NCBI GenBank assembly: GCA_022701275.1
Contig: CP031740.1
Coordinates: 4,661,001-4,725,000, forward strand
Source: Microcoleus vaginatus PCC 9802
GTDB lineage: Bacteria; Cyanobacteriota; Cyanobacteriia; Cyanobacteriales; Microcoleaceae
DNA: 64,000 bases
Direction of reading: 5' to 3'
Shown here: positions 54,919-63,743 of the stretch, in pieces
How the letters are laid out: each line of letters opens with the position of its first letter
How positions within the stretch are numbered: the stretch's first letter is position 1
Made by a program: the position numbers and the translations under genes
Notes under the pieces: generated by a model
Seen by the model: the letters and a program-made list of their open reading frames with translations, nothing else
The model's database searches: none
Told to the model about the DNA's origin: nothing

Positions 54919-55779
54919 CTAACTATTAATTTTCATACTCAAATCGAGCCAAGTCGATCGCGTAATCGGAGCACTGGTAGAAATATAGTCAACTCCGGTT
55001 TCCGCTACACTTCTAATTGTTTCTAAAGTAACATTGCCGGAAGCTTCAATTTTTACCCGATCGCTCTTTTGGCGAATTATTGCCACAGCCTGCCGCATCA
55101 AATCAAAGGACATATTATCTAACATGATAATATCGGCTTTGTGCTGCAAAGCTGTTTCTACTTCGGCGAGAGTTTCGGTTTCGACTTCGATCGTCAGCGG
55201 ATAGGGGATAGAATTGCGAATTAGGGCGATCGCCTCTGCAATTCCTCCAGCCGCCGCAATGTGATTGTCTTTAATCATCACCGCGTCATCTAATCCCATC
55301 CGGTGATTGCAAGCACCACCGACTTGAGTTGCGTATTTTTCCAACAATCTCAATCCCGGCGTTGTCTTGCGGGTATCCACTAATTGCACGGGCAAATCGG
55401 CAATTTTGTCAACATATTTCTGAGTTAAAGTAGCGATGCCACTCAAACGCATTGCCAAGTTTAATGCTACTCTTTCTCCGGTTAGCAGCGCATCGAAATT
55501 GCCGGAAATCTCGGCAATTACTTCTCCTTTTTCGCACAGTTTCCCTTCCGGTACTTGCGGGATGAAACTGAGGCTGCTGTCTAAAAGTTTAAATGTGCGA
55601 TCGGCAATTGGCAATCCGGCAATGACTCCAGCTTCTTTGACAATCCATTTAGCCGTACCTTGGATGCTGTTTGCGGGAAATAAGGCCGATGTTGTGCGAT
55701 CGCCCCTACCGATATCTTCTAGTAGCCAGTTGTGCAATAGCGAGTCTAAAACTATCCAAGGCGGTAATATTGCTGTCAT
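54919..55779 (-). CDS. nadC: Nicotinate-nucleotide pyrophosphorylase
   Basis: The start is ATG 55779 (MTAILPPWIVLDSLLHNWL); upstream in-frame residues to 55857 are unlike the family. The 286-aa enzyme makes nicotinate mononucleotide from quinolinate and PRPP in NAD synthesis. Diagnostic parts are LLEDIGRGDRTTSALF, GERVALNLAMRLSGIAT, VDTRKTTPGLRLLEK and the substrate-binding KDNHIAAAGGI. The barrel end SGNVTLETIRSVAETGVDYI follows. Full length. Confidence 0.95.
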   Translation of the reverse strand: MTAILPPWIVLDSLLHNWLLEDIGRGDRTTSALFPANSIQGTAKWIVKEAGVIAGLPIADRTFKLLDSSLSFIPQVPEGKLCEKGEVIAEISGNFDALLTGERVALNLAMRLSGIATLTQKYVDKIADLPVQLVDTRKTTPGLRLLEKYATQVGGACNHRMGLDDAVMIKDNHIAAAGGIAEAIALIRNSIPYPLTIEVETETLAEVETALQHKADIIMLDNMSFDLMRQAVAIIRQKSDRVKIEASGNVTLETIRSVAETGVDYISTSAPITRSTWLDLSMKINS

Positions 55780-55988
55780 ATTTTTGTCAGTTGTTATATC
55801 AAGATGATATCTACTAGGAAGAATAGTCGATCGGGCGATTTTAGGCAAGTTGCACAATTATGATGGTGTTAGTGCGATCTGGATTTGGGTAGAGTGATGG
55901 CGATCGGGCTAGATCATGGGGTATTCTGTTGCTGACATTTGGTGTTGGTGCTTTAAGGGAGTAGATGGGGCGGTCGCGAGCAGAAACC

Positions 55989-56201
55989 ATGATACAGCCA
56001 GTCATTTTAGAAAAATTAGCATAACTCCCTGAGTCTCTTCAGACAGAAGTGCTTCATTATATTGAGTTTTTGATAAAAAAGCAGGCTAAAAACTCAACCC
56101 AAGAAAAGCCGACACAGAAACGTCGAGTTGCCGGGACAATGAAAGGAATGTTTGTTCTACCGTTGCCTGATGACTTTGATGAGCCGCTTAAGGCAACTTA
56201 A
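55989..56201 (+). pseudogene. DUF2281-type antitoxin relic with early stop
   Basis: ATG 55989 reads MIQPVILEKLA, then TAA at codon 12 (56022-56024), then LPESLQTEVLHYIEFLIKKQ and GMFVLPLPDDFDEPLKAT to TAA at 56199. This is a VapB/DUF2281 antitoxin, and the single ochre removes it. The rest is intact, so the mutation is recent or the true start is downstream. No PIN toxin gene follows. Confidence 0.75.
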
Positions 56202-56340
56202 CTTACAAAACTCATTATCTGAGTTAGAGCAAGTATTCCAACAACATAGTTAATGAATAAAGGGCATTCAATGTATAGTGAGGTTAGGTGTTGGTGCTAT
56301 AATGATATGGATGACTTTACTAAGGAACACAGAAATCAAA

Positions 56341-56643
56341 ATGGCGATGGAAAAATACAAAGACCAGACTATTGCAGCCGGATTTTGGGTTGCTTTAACG
56401 CTTCGTGAGGGCACAGCGCCTCTCCGTAGTTATGTAGGCGAAGTGCAAACCGTTGATGGTAATGGTATTCGATTGACATTGATAGATTGGATTAGCCTTA
56501 CCCTCAACGGTTTTGACTTGTTCGTTCCGTGGTCAAACATTGAAGCAGCCTTAATTGCAACGCCGGAACATAATTCAGAGAGGTTTGTTGAGGAAGCGAA
56601 GGCGTGGCCAAAGTCTGTTTCAAGCAAGACAAGCGGGAAATAG
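56341..56643 (+). CDS. Small protein of unknown function
   Basis: ATG 56341 (MAMEKYKDQTIAAGFWVALT) follows AAGGA; an in-frame ATG at 56278 lacks a site. The 100-aa product has a beta-rich core (GEVQTVDGNGIRLTLIDWIS, then LNGFDLFVPWSNIEAALI), reminiscent of a small Sm-like or SH3-like barrel, but I do not recognise the family. It lies among broken genes; its own frame is intact. Confidence 0.5.
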   Translation: MAMEKYKDQTIAAGFWVALTLREGTAPLRSYVGEVQTVDGNGIRLTLIDWISLTLNGFDLFVPWSNIEAALIATPEHNSERFVEEAKAWPKSVSSKTSGK

Positions 56644-56734
56644 AAGTAATAAACCACAGCAAAAATAAGCTCACCTGAACTCCTACAAATTAGCTCGTCG
56701 TTGCTCCTCGCTGCACTTGAGGCAGCGAAGATAA

Positions 56735-57549
56735 AAAAATCTGGGAATTGCATTTGCTACAGGAACATTCGCCGGTACGGCAACTGTTTTAGCTGCTTGG
56801 ACTGCTGCAAGTGCTTTGGGAGTAACGGGTACATTATCGTGTGCTGCTGCTATCACTACCACCCTCTCGCCTCTTGGTGGACTCAGTTTAATCACCGGCG
56901 GTGCAGCTCTTGTTGCATCGGGTACAGCATTTGTGATGCGGTCATTTCTCAAAAGTGGGAAGACACGGGATCAGTCGATACTGAAACAGTACCGAAACAA
57001 AATTATCCTCACTGCTATCTGATGATCAGCAGAAGAACGATTTATCTAAGTTGAAAAAGGTAGTTGATATTTTATCTGACGAGAAGTACGCGACTAATTT
57101 ATCTAAGCTGCAACAGTTAGTCGCTCTCACCTATGATGACAAGACGTTAGGCCAACTTGTCTCTAATAAGTACAAAAACCAATTGTCTAAATTACAAGAG
57201 GCAGTAGATATTTTATCTGACGAGAAGTACAGTAGGAACTTGTCTAAGTTGAAAGATGCTGTATAGCGGTTATTGAGTAGATGAGGTACACAATTCCACT
57301 TAAAAAGCTTGCGAACACAAGGTTTGGGCGTACTCCATATTTCTGAGAAAGCCTATAGATATTTTATCTAATGAACCTGATTTAGTGGAATTTTTCCCGC
57401 CGCAATTACTCTCACAGATCTCTGACGAGCAATATATAAATGAATTGTCTACCTTCAAAGAGTTAGTAGATATGTTATCGGATGAAGCTGACAAGGATAA
57501 GTTGACTCAATTGCTTCGACAAATTGGTCTGAGATATAGCACAGTTTAG
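56735..57549 (+). pseudogene. Broken gene for hydrophobic protein with LSDEKY helical repeats
   Basis: From 56735 the frame reads LGIAFATGTFAGTATVLAAW and ALVASGTAFVMRSFLKSGKT, two or three hydrophobic helices, with no start codon. A second frame from about 57005 gives LSDDQQKNDLSKLKKVVDIL, SDEKYATNLSKLQQLV and VDILSDEKYSRNLSKLKDAV. A third (about 57350-57549) gives ILSNEPDLVEFFPPQLLSQI, QYINELSTFKELVDMLSDEA and LLRQIGLRYS. Together they look like a membrane N-terminus plus helical repeats of about 30 residues. Stops and frameshifts disable it. The family is unknown. Confidence 0.6.
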
Positions 57550-57681
57550 GTCGCAACTTTTGCGCGCTATTCAGGCCAGGAGCAAGGGGGAAGGCGATCG
57601 CCCACTATTGACTGCTAAAATTAAGGGCGATCGCTTGTTATGATTGTATTAAAATAAAAACCACTGCCATGGGCAATTATT

Positions 57682-57963
57682 ATGACTATGTGTGATATTG
57701 CGATCGCCAAATTGCACCAACTTCCAGAATCATTCTTGCCATAAGGTAGCAACTTTATCGACTTTGTGATGCACAAGCATAAAAATAGAATAGCTGAACC
57801 CAAACTCCCAGACGATATTGCTAAAGCTTGGGCAAAATGGTTCGAGGAAGTCGATCGCTTAGAAGTAATGACTAATGGCCCGATAGCGAATTTAAGCTAC
57901 ACTAAAAGCTATAGCACTTCATCTAACTCAAGAGCAGGCGGAGACTTTACTCTGGGTAAGTAG
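57682..57963 (+). pseudogene. Second DUF2281-type antitoxin relic with early stop
   Basis: MTMCDIAIAKLHQLPESFLP, then TAA at codon 21 (57742), then FIDFVMHKHKNRIAEPKLPD and IAKAWAKWFEEVDRLEVM. It resembles full-length cyanobacterial antitoxins that end EYQ..LL.KYRQQGLEL, but here the tail is altered (LSYTKSYSTSS). ATG at 57766 could restart translation of the last 65 residues. Confidence 0.7.
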
Positions 57964-58266
57964 CGCTGACGGGAAGTTTGCACGAAATTTCAGCAGGTAG
58001 AATTCGGAGAGTTGTGCTAATTTAGAATACAAAAAAGATGTTCGGCGTTTGCGGGTAACATTGGAACGGGCGGGGTGACTATCTACTGCGCGGTTCTGCA
58101 CGATTTAGGTAGAGCCTTTAGAAAAGCGTAAATTCAAGACGTAAACCCTGTAAGGGAAAACCTATCCTAAACATAGGAGTTTTCCGTTTTCAAACTTAAA
58201 GGCTTAAAATGAGCAAATAGGGGGCACTCGGTCAAGCAAATCTCCTGTAGGGCTAGAGAAGGTTAT
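57964..58266. other. 303-bp spacer before the HAMP histidine kinase
   Basis: No gene is seen. Short readable bits (ANLEYKKDVRRLRVTLERAG) suggest another relic of a small protein. A hairpin near 58150-58190 (GTAAGGGAAAACC..., GGAGTTTTCCG) is weak. The 3' part must hold the kinase promoter. Confidence 0.4.
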
Positions 58267-60129
58267 ATGGTGCGCCAGAGTTTAGGACAACGGTTATCCA
58301 GTCTCAGAGTTGGGCAAAAGATCGGTTTAGGATACACCCTTGCTCTAGGCATTGCTGTGTGTGGAACAATTGCTGGTTTTGGAGTTGGGGATCATTATCA
58401 ACAAGAGACTCAAGAGCATGAACAACACGCGCGTAACGAAGTGGAACTTCTGCAGCGTCTGCAATCTCGTGTTCTCCAAGCCCGAACCCACCAACAACAA
58501 CTCATTCCTTTAGCGCAATACCCAGAAAAATTTCAAGATGAATATGCTCACTTGCTGAAGCATAAAGCTGAAATCCAAAAAATTTGGGCTGAACTTAAGG
58601 CATTTGTGGCAAAGTATCATAGTCGGCAAGATAATGTACACCACGCAACGATTCTAGCCTTCTTGCAAACCTATGACCGTGTACCACAACTCTACTCACA
58701 GGAATTAGAACGCCGAGTTGAACGAATTCGTAGTCTGGATCTTGCGTCACCCACTGATGTTGAGCAAGCCCAAGCCCTGATGTTGGAATTTACCAACAGC
58801 GATTTGGCGCTTGAATACGATGGCATCTCCGATGATTTGGTGGGTTTTATTGACCATGCTTACCAAGAACTTGAGGTAGCAACAAGGTCATATCAACAGG
58901 CTAGTGAAGTTGCTGAGAAATTGGTGGTTGCAAGTATCGGATTGTCTGTTGCGATCGCCATTCTTTTGGCAATTTTGACCAGCCGAGCAATTGCCCAACC
59001 CATTCAAGCTCTTACCAGCGTTGCCCGACGAACTACTGAAGAATCTAATTTTGAGTTACAAGCGACTGTTGAGCAAGATGATGAAATTGGAATGCTTGCC
59101 AATGCCTTTAACCAATTAATTCGCGCTGTTCAACAACTGTTACAGCAACAGAAAACAGCCAACGAACAACTCGAAAACTACAGCCAAACGCTTGAATCTG
59201 AAGTGGAGGTAAGAACCCAAGAACTCAGCGACAAAAATACCCAGTTGCAACAACTCTTAGAGGAACTGCAACGCACTCAGGTTCAAATGGTGCAAAGCGA
59301 AAAGATGTCTGCTTTGGGGCAAATGGTGGCAGGGGTGGCACACGAAATCAACAATCCAGCCAACTTCATTCACGGCAACTTGACTCATGTGCAGGAATAC
59401 GCCCACAATTTATTAGGTTTGGTGCAACTCTACCAGAATTACTATCCCGACCCAGCACCCGAAATCCAAGCTGAGGCGGAAGATATTGATATGGAGTTTA
59501 TCCAAGCCGATCTACCTAAAGTCCTCGACTCCATGAAACTCGGCACCGATCGCATTCGCCAGATTGTTTTGTCACTCCGCAACTTTTCACGAATGGATGA
59601 AGCTGACTTCAAAGCCGTTGATATTCATGAGGGCATTGATAGCACGTTGTTGATTTTGCAGCATCGCTTGAAAGATAAACCAGAGCGTCCAGCGATTCAA
59701 GTAATTCGTGATTATGGTAATCTACCCCTAATAGAATGCTATCCTGGTCAAATCAATCAGGCGTTTATGAACATCCTGGCAAATGCGATTGATGCGCTGG
59801 AAGAAGCCAACGTCAAACGAACCTATCAGGAGATTAAGGAAAATCCCAACCTGATTACCATTCGGACTGCCATGATTGATTCAAAGTGGGTAAAAATTGC
59901 AATTTCTGATAACGGAACGGGAATGTCTGAATCTGTTCAGAAACGCCTCTTTGATCCATTCTTCACCACAAAGTCTGTCGGTAAGGGAACGGGCCTGGGG
60001 CTGGCGATTAGCTATCAGATTGTCACTGAGAAACATGGCGGTAAGTTAGATTGCTGCTCAATACCTGGTGAGGGAACCGAGTTTGTGATTCAAATCCTTG
60101 TCCAGCAGCAAATCCGTGATGCGGTCTAA
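58267..60129 (+). CDS. HAMP-domain sensor histidine kinase
   Basis: A 620-aa membrane kinase. TM1 is at about 18-42 (GLGYTLALGIAVCGTIAGFG). A helical sensory region spans about 45-215, TM2 is about 218-237 (LVVASIGLSVAIAILLAILT), and HAMP follows at about 240-290 (SRAIAQPIQALTSVARRTTE). A coiled coil precedes MSALGQMVAGVAHEINNP with His at about 359. The ATP site has NQAFMNILANAIDAL, SDNGTGM, DPFFTTK and GKGTGLGL. There is no receiver. The core matches the other two kinases in this window, so it is a third paralogue with a periplasmic sensor. Confidence 0.92.
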   Translation: MVRQSLGQRLSSLRVGQKIGLGYTLALGIAVCGTIAGFGVGDHYQQETQEHEQHARNEVELLQRLQSRVLQARTHQQQLIPLAQYPEKFQDEYAHLLKHKAEIQKIWAELKAFVAKYHSRQDNVHHATILAFLQTYDRVPQLYSQELERRVERIRSLDLASPTDVEQAQALMLEFTNSDLALEYDGISDDLVGFIDHAYQELEVATRSYQQASEVAEKLVVASIGLSVAIAILLAILTSRAIAQPIQALTSVARRTTEESNFELQATVEQDDEIGMLANAFNQLIRAVQQLLQQQKTANEQLENYSQTLESEVEVRTQELSDKNTQLQQLLEELQRTQVQMVQSEKMSALGQMVAGVAHEINNPANFIHGNLTHVQEYAHNLLGLVQLYQNYYPDPAPEIQAEAEDIDMEFIQADLPKVLDSMKLGTDRIRQIVLSLRNFSRMDEADFKAVDIHEGIDSTLLILQHRLKDKPERPAIQVIRDYGNLPLIECYPGQINQAFMNILANAIDALEEANVKRTYQEIKENPNLITIRTAMIDSKWVKIAISDNGTGMSESVQKRLFDPFFTTKSVGKGTGLGLAISYQIVTEKHGGKLDCCSIPGEGTEFVIQILVQQQIRDAV

Positions 60130-60232
60130 CAAAATGCGCCCCACCGCCGAAAGGTTATCTGTTAGGCATTGGAGGTTATCTGCTATGAGGTTTTAGTTGT
60201 AATATTCACTTTCTCTTTTCGCCTAACTCCCC

Positions 60233-60275
60233 AAAAAACTAAAGCCCTTTTCCGTTGTTGCGGGAAAAGAGCTTT
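60233..60275 (-). terminator. Terminator of 5S rRNA unit A
   Basis: On the minus strand, AAAGCTCTTTTCCCG and CGGAAAAGGGCTTT flank six bases and are followed by AG then T6. The near-identical hairpin occurs at 60942-60984 and 63364-63406. Confidence 0.88.
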
Positions 60276-60288
60276 AATTTATTATTAA

Positions 60289-60404
60289 CCTGGCACTGAG
60301 CTATTTTACCGGGCAGTGACCCGCCGAGTATCTTCGCCATAGCAACGTTTAACAACCGAGTTCGGGATGGATCGGAGTGGTTCCATTACATCATAAGCAC
60401 CAGG
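60289..60404 (-). rRNA. rrf: 5S rRNA, copy A
   Basis: A 116-nt 5S rRNA. The 5' CCTGG pairs with the 3' CCAGG (helix I). The internal sequence CCACTCCGATCCATCCCGAA includes the conserved loop region, and GCCGAGTAT-type bases follow in reverse orientation. There is no 23S gene upstream, only 74 bp of leader after a near-consensus promoter. A terminator follows immediately. Confidence 0.93.
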
Positions 60405-60477
60405 AAAGCTTTGAAAACTTTTTATCCTGTGTCTGCGTTAAGTCAGATGCGCTGCATCTCTTTCGCTCGACTTAATT

Positions 60478-60506
60478 ACCTTATCAAGTTTTTCCCTGTC
60501 TGTCAA
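60478..60506 (-). promoter_or_regulatory. Promoter of 5S unit A
   Basis: TTGACA (60501-60506) and TAAGGT (60478-60483), 17 bp apart, with their 3' side toward the 5S gene. A small GATGC-AGC-GCATC hairpin occurs in the leader (about 60447-60459). Confidence 0.75.
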
Positions 60507-60600
60507 CCCCAAAGTCAAAACTTTTTTTCGCTCGCCCGAAACTGCCCCCAATAGCCGAGTTTGACGTATTATTTGCCAGTGGGACCGATCGACCTTTAAC

Positions 60601-60858
60601 TCACAAATCCAAAAACGCCGCATCCACACCATGCTCTCTGCGAATCTTCCCGTCCTTCACAAACTACGCCACGATCTGCTTAACTGTTAATTGCTCGATC
60701 GCCCTTTCGGCGTCTGCCGCAATTGGCCTCTCATGCCGCAAAGACGCAACGACCAAATTCGTAAAAAAGTTTTCAAAACTCGCATCAAGTTCGATCGACC
60801 CAAAATCTGCTGCTGGCCCAGAATATTGAGATTTCTACAAAACTGGCACCAAAGACAT
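60601..60858 (-). pseudogene. Relic of an 86-codon ORF upstream of 5S unit A
   Basis: MSLVPVL, TAG at codon 8, then KSQYSGPAADFGSIELDASF, ENFFTNLVVASLRHERPIAA and, after a second TAG, FVKDGKIRREHGVDAAFLDL. It is an inactive copy of the ORF at 63744. The family is unknown. Confidence 0.6.
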
Positions 60859-60941
60859 CTCCAACAATTCTTGTGGGAAGTAGGGGTTAAGCATCGTGCT
60901 GGCCCAACACTTGCTGTTGTGTAGATGAGTAATAATCCATC

Positions 60942-60984
60942 AAAAAACTAAAGCCCTTTTCCGTTGTTGCGGGAAAAGAGCTTT
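60942..60984 (-). terminator. Terminator of the partial 5S unit B
   Basis: The same stem as at 60233 with one base changed in the tail (TTAGTTTTTT). It lies directly after the 3' end of the truncated 5S copy. Confidence 0.85.
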
Positions 60985-60997
60985 AGTTTTTTATTAA

Positions 60998-61109
60998 CCT
61001 GGCACTGAGCTATTTTACCGGGCAGTGACCCGCCGAGTATCTTCGCCATAGCAACGTTTAACAACCGAGTTCGGGATGGATCGGAGTGGTTCCATTACAT
61101 CATAAGCAC
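60998..61109 (-). rRNA. 5S rRNA copy B, lacking the 5' four bases and promoter
   Basis: Identical to copy A over its 112 bases, but the sequence beyond GTGCTTATG is ACATC instead of the 5' CCTG. Helix I cannot form, and no promoter is seen to its right. It is probably a pseudo-5S. Confidence 0.7.
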
Positions 61110-61609
61110 GATGTTGTTATGATTTTGTTAAAATAAATGACGACTCAAAGAGACAATTATTAGGACTATAAGATTTTGCATCAAAAGTACGGATCATTTT
61201 TCCACTCATCCTTACTTACACCATATTCCAGGTTTATTAAGTACAGTAGCAGCTATATTGTGTGGTACGTGTTATGTAGGTGCGCCACTGTTTTATTATA
61301 GTTCAATGGAACTTGCAGATTGTTGATGGCAACGCACCTTACTTACAACAAAATTGTATGTACCGCATATAAATGGAATATGCTGTATCTACTTCAATCT
61401 CATCCAAAGCTGGTTGAAGATGTTTCCGGTTCCGCAAGAATCTTTGGGATTTCCTAGGCGGATTTCTTTGATGAATTTCTTTCCCATTCCTATTGCTCAA
61501 ACGAATTTTACCCCTGATTACCTATTTTCCTCTGCTTAGAATGACAGAAGAGCGCTAATCGGGCTATCTTGTATATTCCTAAAAATTGCGGTGTTTGAAA
61601 GGTTTAGGC
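61110..61609. other. 500-bp gene-free spacer
   Basis: It is AT-rich and contains no convincing gene; a 61-aa plus-strand ORF at 61354 has no family resemblance. The left edge marks the breakpoint of 5S copy B. Confidence 0.5.
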
Positions 61610-63187
61610 TTAGTTTCTCTCTCGAAAGCGTACTGGCATTCGATCTGACGGATAAATTAACAGGTTTTGCTGTAATTCTTCGAGAGAAGAACGACCGTTA
61701 ACTAACTCCCAATCGAAGTGGCGCACCAATAATGCTAACATCATTGTTCCTTCGAGCATTGATAGATGCTCTCCTAAGCAACGATGCGACCCTGAGCCAA
61801 AGTGTATCATTGGCAGTGAACTTGTTTCCTTATTCTTGTCTAGCCAACGTTCGGGCAAAAATTCCTCTGGATTAGCATAAACTTCTGGATCTCTTCCGGC
61901 TGCAAGCATTGACCAGGATACTCTTGTCCCACGCGGAATCACTGTACCGTCAATTAGAGTATCCCGTTCAGTCTCCAATGGACTTGAGCCAGAGGCAACT
62001 GAATAAAGGCGCAGTGTTTCTTTGATAATGGCACGAATATAAGCCAATTCTTTGAGGTTTTTTAGGTTGATCCCACTTTGTTTTTGCCAAGCTTGGTCAA
62101 CGATATCTCGTGCTTGTTGAAATACTCTTGGATTTAAGCTCAATTCGCCAACTGCAAAGGATAAAGTATGGGCTGTGGTGTCAGTACCCGCGATTAATAG
62201 TTCAATCGATTCTGATATTAAGGTTTCACGATCGTATTTGGGTTCTTTAGCCGCGATTTTGACTAACATTGATTCCCTAAACAAACTACTGACTTGTGGG
62301 AAATCAGTTTGATTTTGTTCTCTCATCTGTAAAGCTAAGTCTACACGGGGAGTAAGGAATTCCGTTAAATATCGCCTTGCTGCCCAATAATCCCGTGAAT
62401 TCTGAGTTGGCAAATATTTCATCCATCTTTTCTCCCCCGTAGCTTGTCGCAGGAAACGATAGCCTACAATAGACATCGCTTCGTACAACTTGCTAACTTC
62501 CAGGGGAGAACCTTCCTGACTGATACTATTTCTATCTACAGGGATACCTAGTACAAAAGAGGAAATCACCCTCATTGTTAGTTCCACAAACAGAGGATCT
62601 ACTTCCACCTCTTTTGGGGGGGCAACTTGTTTCAGTGTCTCAATGACTTGTTCGCAAGCTTGGCTAATTATTTCCAGATATTTGGAAATATTGCTCGAAC
62701 TAAATTCTGGATTCCAAGCCTGGCGTCGCCACTGCCACTCGGTTGCAGTTTCTCCGAGCATAATAGAACCGCTCATATCGTTCCATGCTTGACGTACTTC
62801 CTTGGATCTAATTAAGCTACCATCTCTCATCCCATTGATAATGGTATCTTCAATTACTTTTGGTTTACTTAAAATCACAGATGGAGTCCTGCCATTCCAG
62901 ATGACGTACATCGGGCCTAACTGCTGGCTCCAATCAAAAAATAGCTGAAATAATTTCTTCTGTTTTACTGCTGCTAATACTTGTGGTAGATTTCCTAACA
63001 CCCAATATTGGGGAGGCGACGGGAGAGATTGTAGCGATTTATACGTTTCCTTGCCTTTCCACCATCGCCAACTCAGTATAGACGCTATGCTAGTAACGGC
63101 TAATACTATTACTAAATATGACAAGAAGGAAGAAGAACCATTTATTTGAGAAGTAATGCTTTGAAACATAAATCTGCCCAAGTCCAT
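61610..63187 (-). CDS. Membrane-anchored cytochrome P450
   Basis: A 525-aa P450. Residues about 20-42 (FLSYLVIVLAVTSIASILSW) form an N-terminal anchor, followed by a basic patch and the proline-rich LPSPPQYWVLGNLP. The I helix has AGTDTTAHTL, the K helix ETLRLYSVASG, and the haem loop HFGSGSHRCLGEH, with the proximal Cys at about residue 470. PEEFLPERW is the PERF region. The anchor is more usual in eukaryote-like P450s. The gene is the only one between the 5S rRNA repeats; its substrate is unknown. Confidence 0.9.
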   Translation of the reverse strand: MDLGRFMFQSITSQINGSSSFLSYLVIVLAVTSIASILSWRWWKGKETYKSLQSLPSPPQYWVLGNLPQVLAAVKQKKLFQLFFDWSQQLGPMYVIWNGRTPSVILSKPKVIEDTIINGMRDGSLIRSKEVRQAWNDMSGSIMLGETATEWQWRRQAWNPEFSSSNISKYLEIISQACEQVIETLKQVAPPKEVEVDPLFVELTMRVISSFVLGIPVDRNSISQEGSPLEVSKLYEAMSIVGYRFLRQATGEKRWMKYLPTQNSRDYWAARRYLTEFLTPRVDLALQMREQNQTDFPQVSSLFRESMLVKIAAKEPKYDRETLISESIELLIAGTDTTAHTLSFAVGELSLNPRVFQQARDIVDQAWQKQSGINLKNLKELAYIRAIIKETLRLYSVASGSSPLETERDTLIDGTVIPRGTRVSWSMLAAGRDPEVYANPEEFLPERWLDKNKETSSLPMIHFGSGSHRCLGEHLSMLEGTMMLALLVRHFDWELVNGRSSLEELQQNLLIYPSDRMPVRFRERN

Positions 63188-63363
63188 AGTTTTTTATTAC
63201 CCATATACTACCTTGAAATGGAGATTAAGTAAGTCAACGTAATTAAATATAAAACGTTCGACTTGGTAATTGCCTGATGTGGCTCTAGCATTAACTCCTT
63301 TTCAAATACGCAACAAGCTCTGGACTTACGCACTTGTCATATTACAAACATCTGTAACTCACC

Positions 63364-63406
63364 AAAAAACTAAAGCCCTTTTCCGTTGTTGCGGGAAAAG
63401 AGCTTT
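63364..63406 (-). terminator. Terminator of 5S unit C
   Basis: The same hairpin as at 60233, followed by T6 on the minus strand. Confidence 0.88.
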
Positions 63407-63419
63407 AATTTATTATTAA

Positions 63420-63535
63420 CCTGGCACTGAGCTATTTTACCGGGCAGTGACCCGCCGAGTATCTTCGCCATAGCAACGTTTAACAACCGAGTTCGGGATG
63501 GATCGGAGTGGTTCCATTACATCATAAGCACCAGG
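63420..63535 (-). rRNA. rrf: 5S rRNA, copy C
   Basis: The 116 bases are identical to copy A by eye, with intact helix I (CCTGG/CCAGG). It has its own promoter 85 bp upstream and no 23S. The flanking duplicated segment matches copy A to the end of the window. Confidence 0.93.
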
Positions 63536-63620
63536 AAAGCTTTGAAAACTTTTTATCCTGTGTCTGCGTTCTGCTTAATTCTAAGCTTGATGCGCTGCAT
63601 CTCTTTCGCTCGACTTAATT

Positions 63621-63649
63621 ACTGTATCAAGTTTGCCTTTGTCTGTCAA
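63621..63649 (-). promoter_or_regulatory. Promoter of 5S unit C
   Basis: TTGACA (63644-63649) and TACAGT (63621-63626) are 17 bp apart. The leader contains the same GATGC-AGC-GCATC hairpin as unit A and about 11 extra bases (CTTAATTCTAAG-type). Confidence 0.8.
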
Positions 63650-63743
63650 CCCCTTTATCAAAAGTTTTTTTCGCTCGCCCGAAACCGCTCGAATTATCGG
63701 GGTTTGAGGCCGGATTTGGGGGTGCGGCCGATCGACCTTTAAC

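Larger units (their letters stand above)
60232..60857. repeat. Segmental duplication, copy A (about 626 bp; partner 63363-64000)
   Basis: Terminator, 5S, leader, promoter and relic ORF occur in the same order and orientation at 60232-60857 and 63363-64000, differing by point changes and one 11-bp indel in the leader. They are direct repeats about 3.1 kb apart with the P450 gene between. Confidence 0.9.

Noticed and set aside
61354..61539. 61-aa plus-strand ORF in the spacer left of the P450 gene
   Set aside because: No RBS, no family resemblance, and surrounded by non-coding AT-rich DNA.
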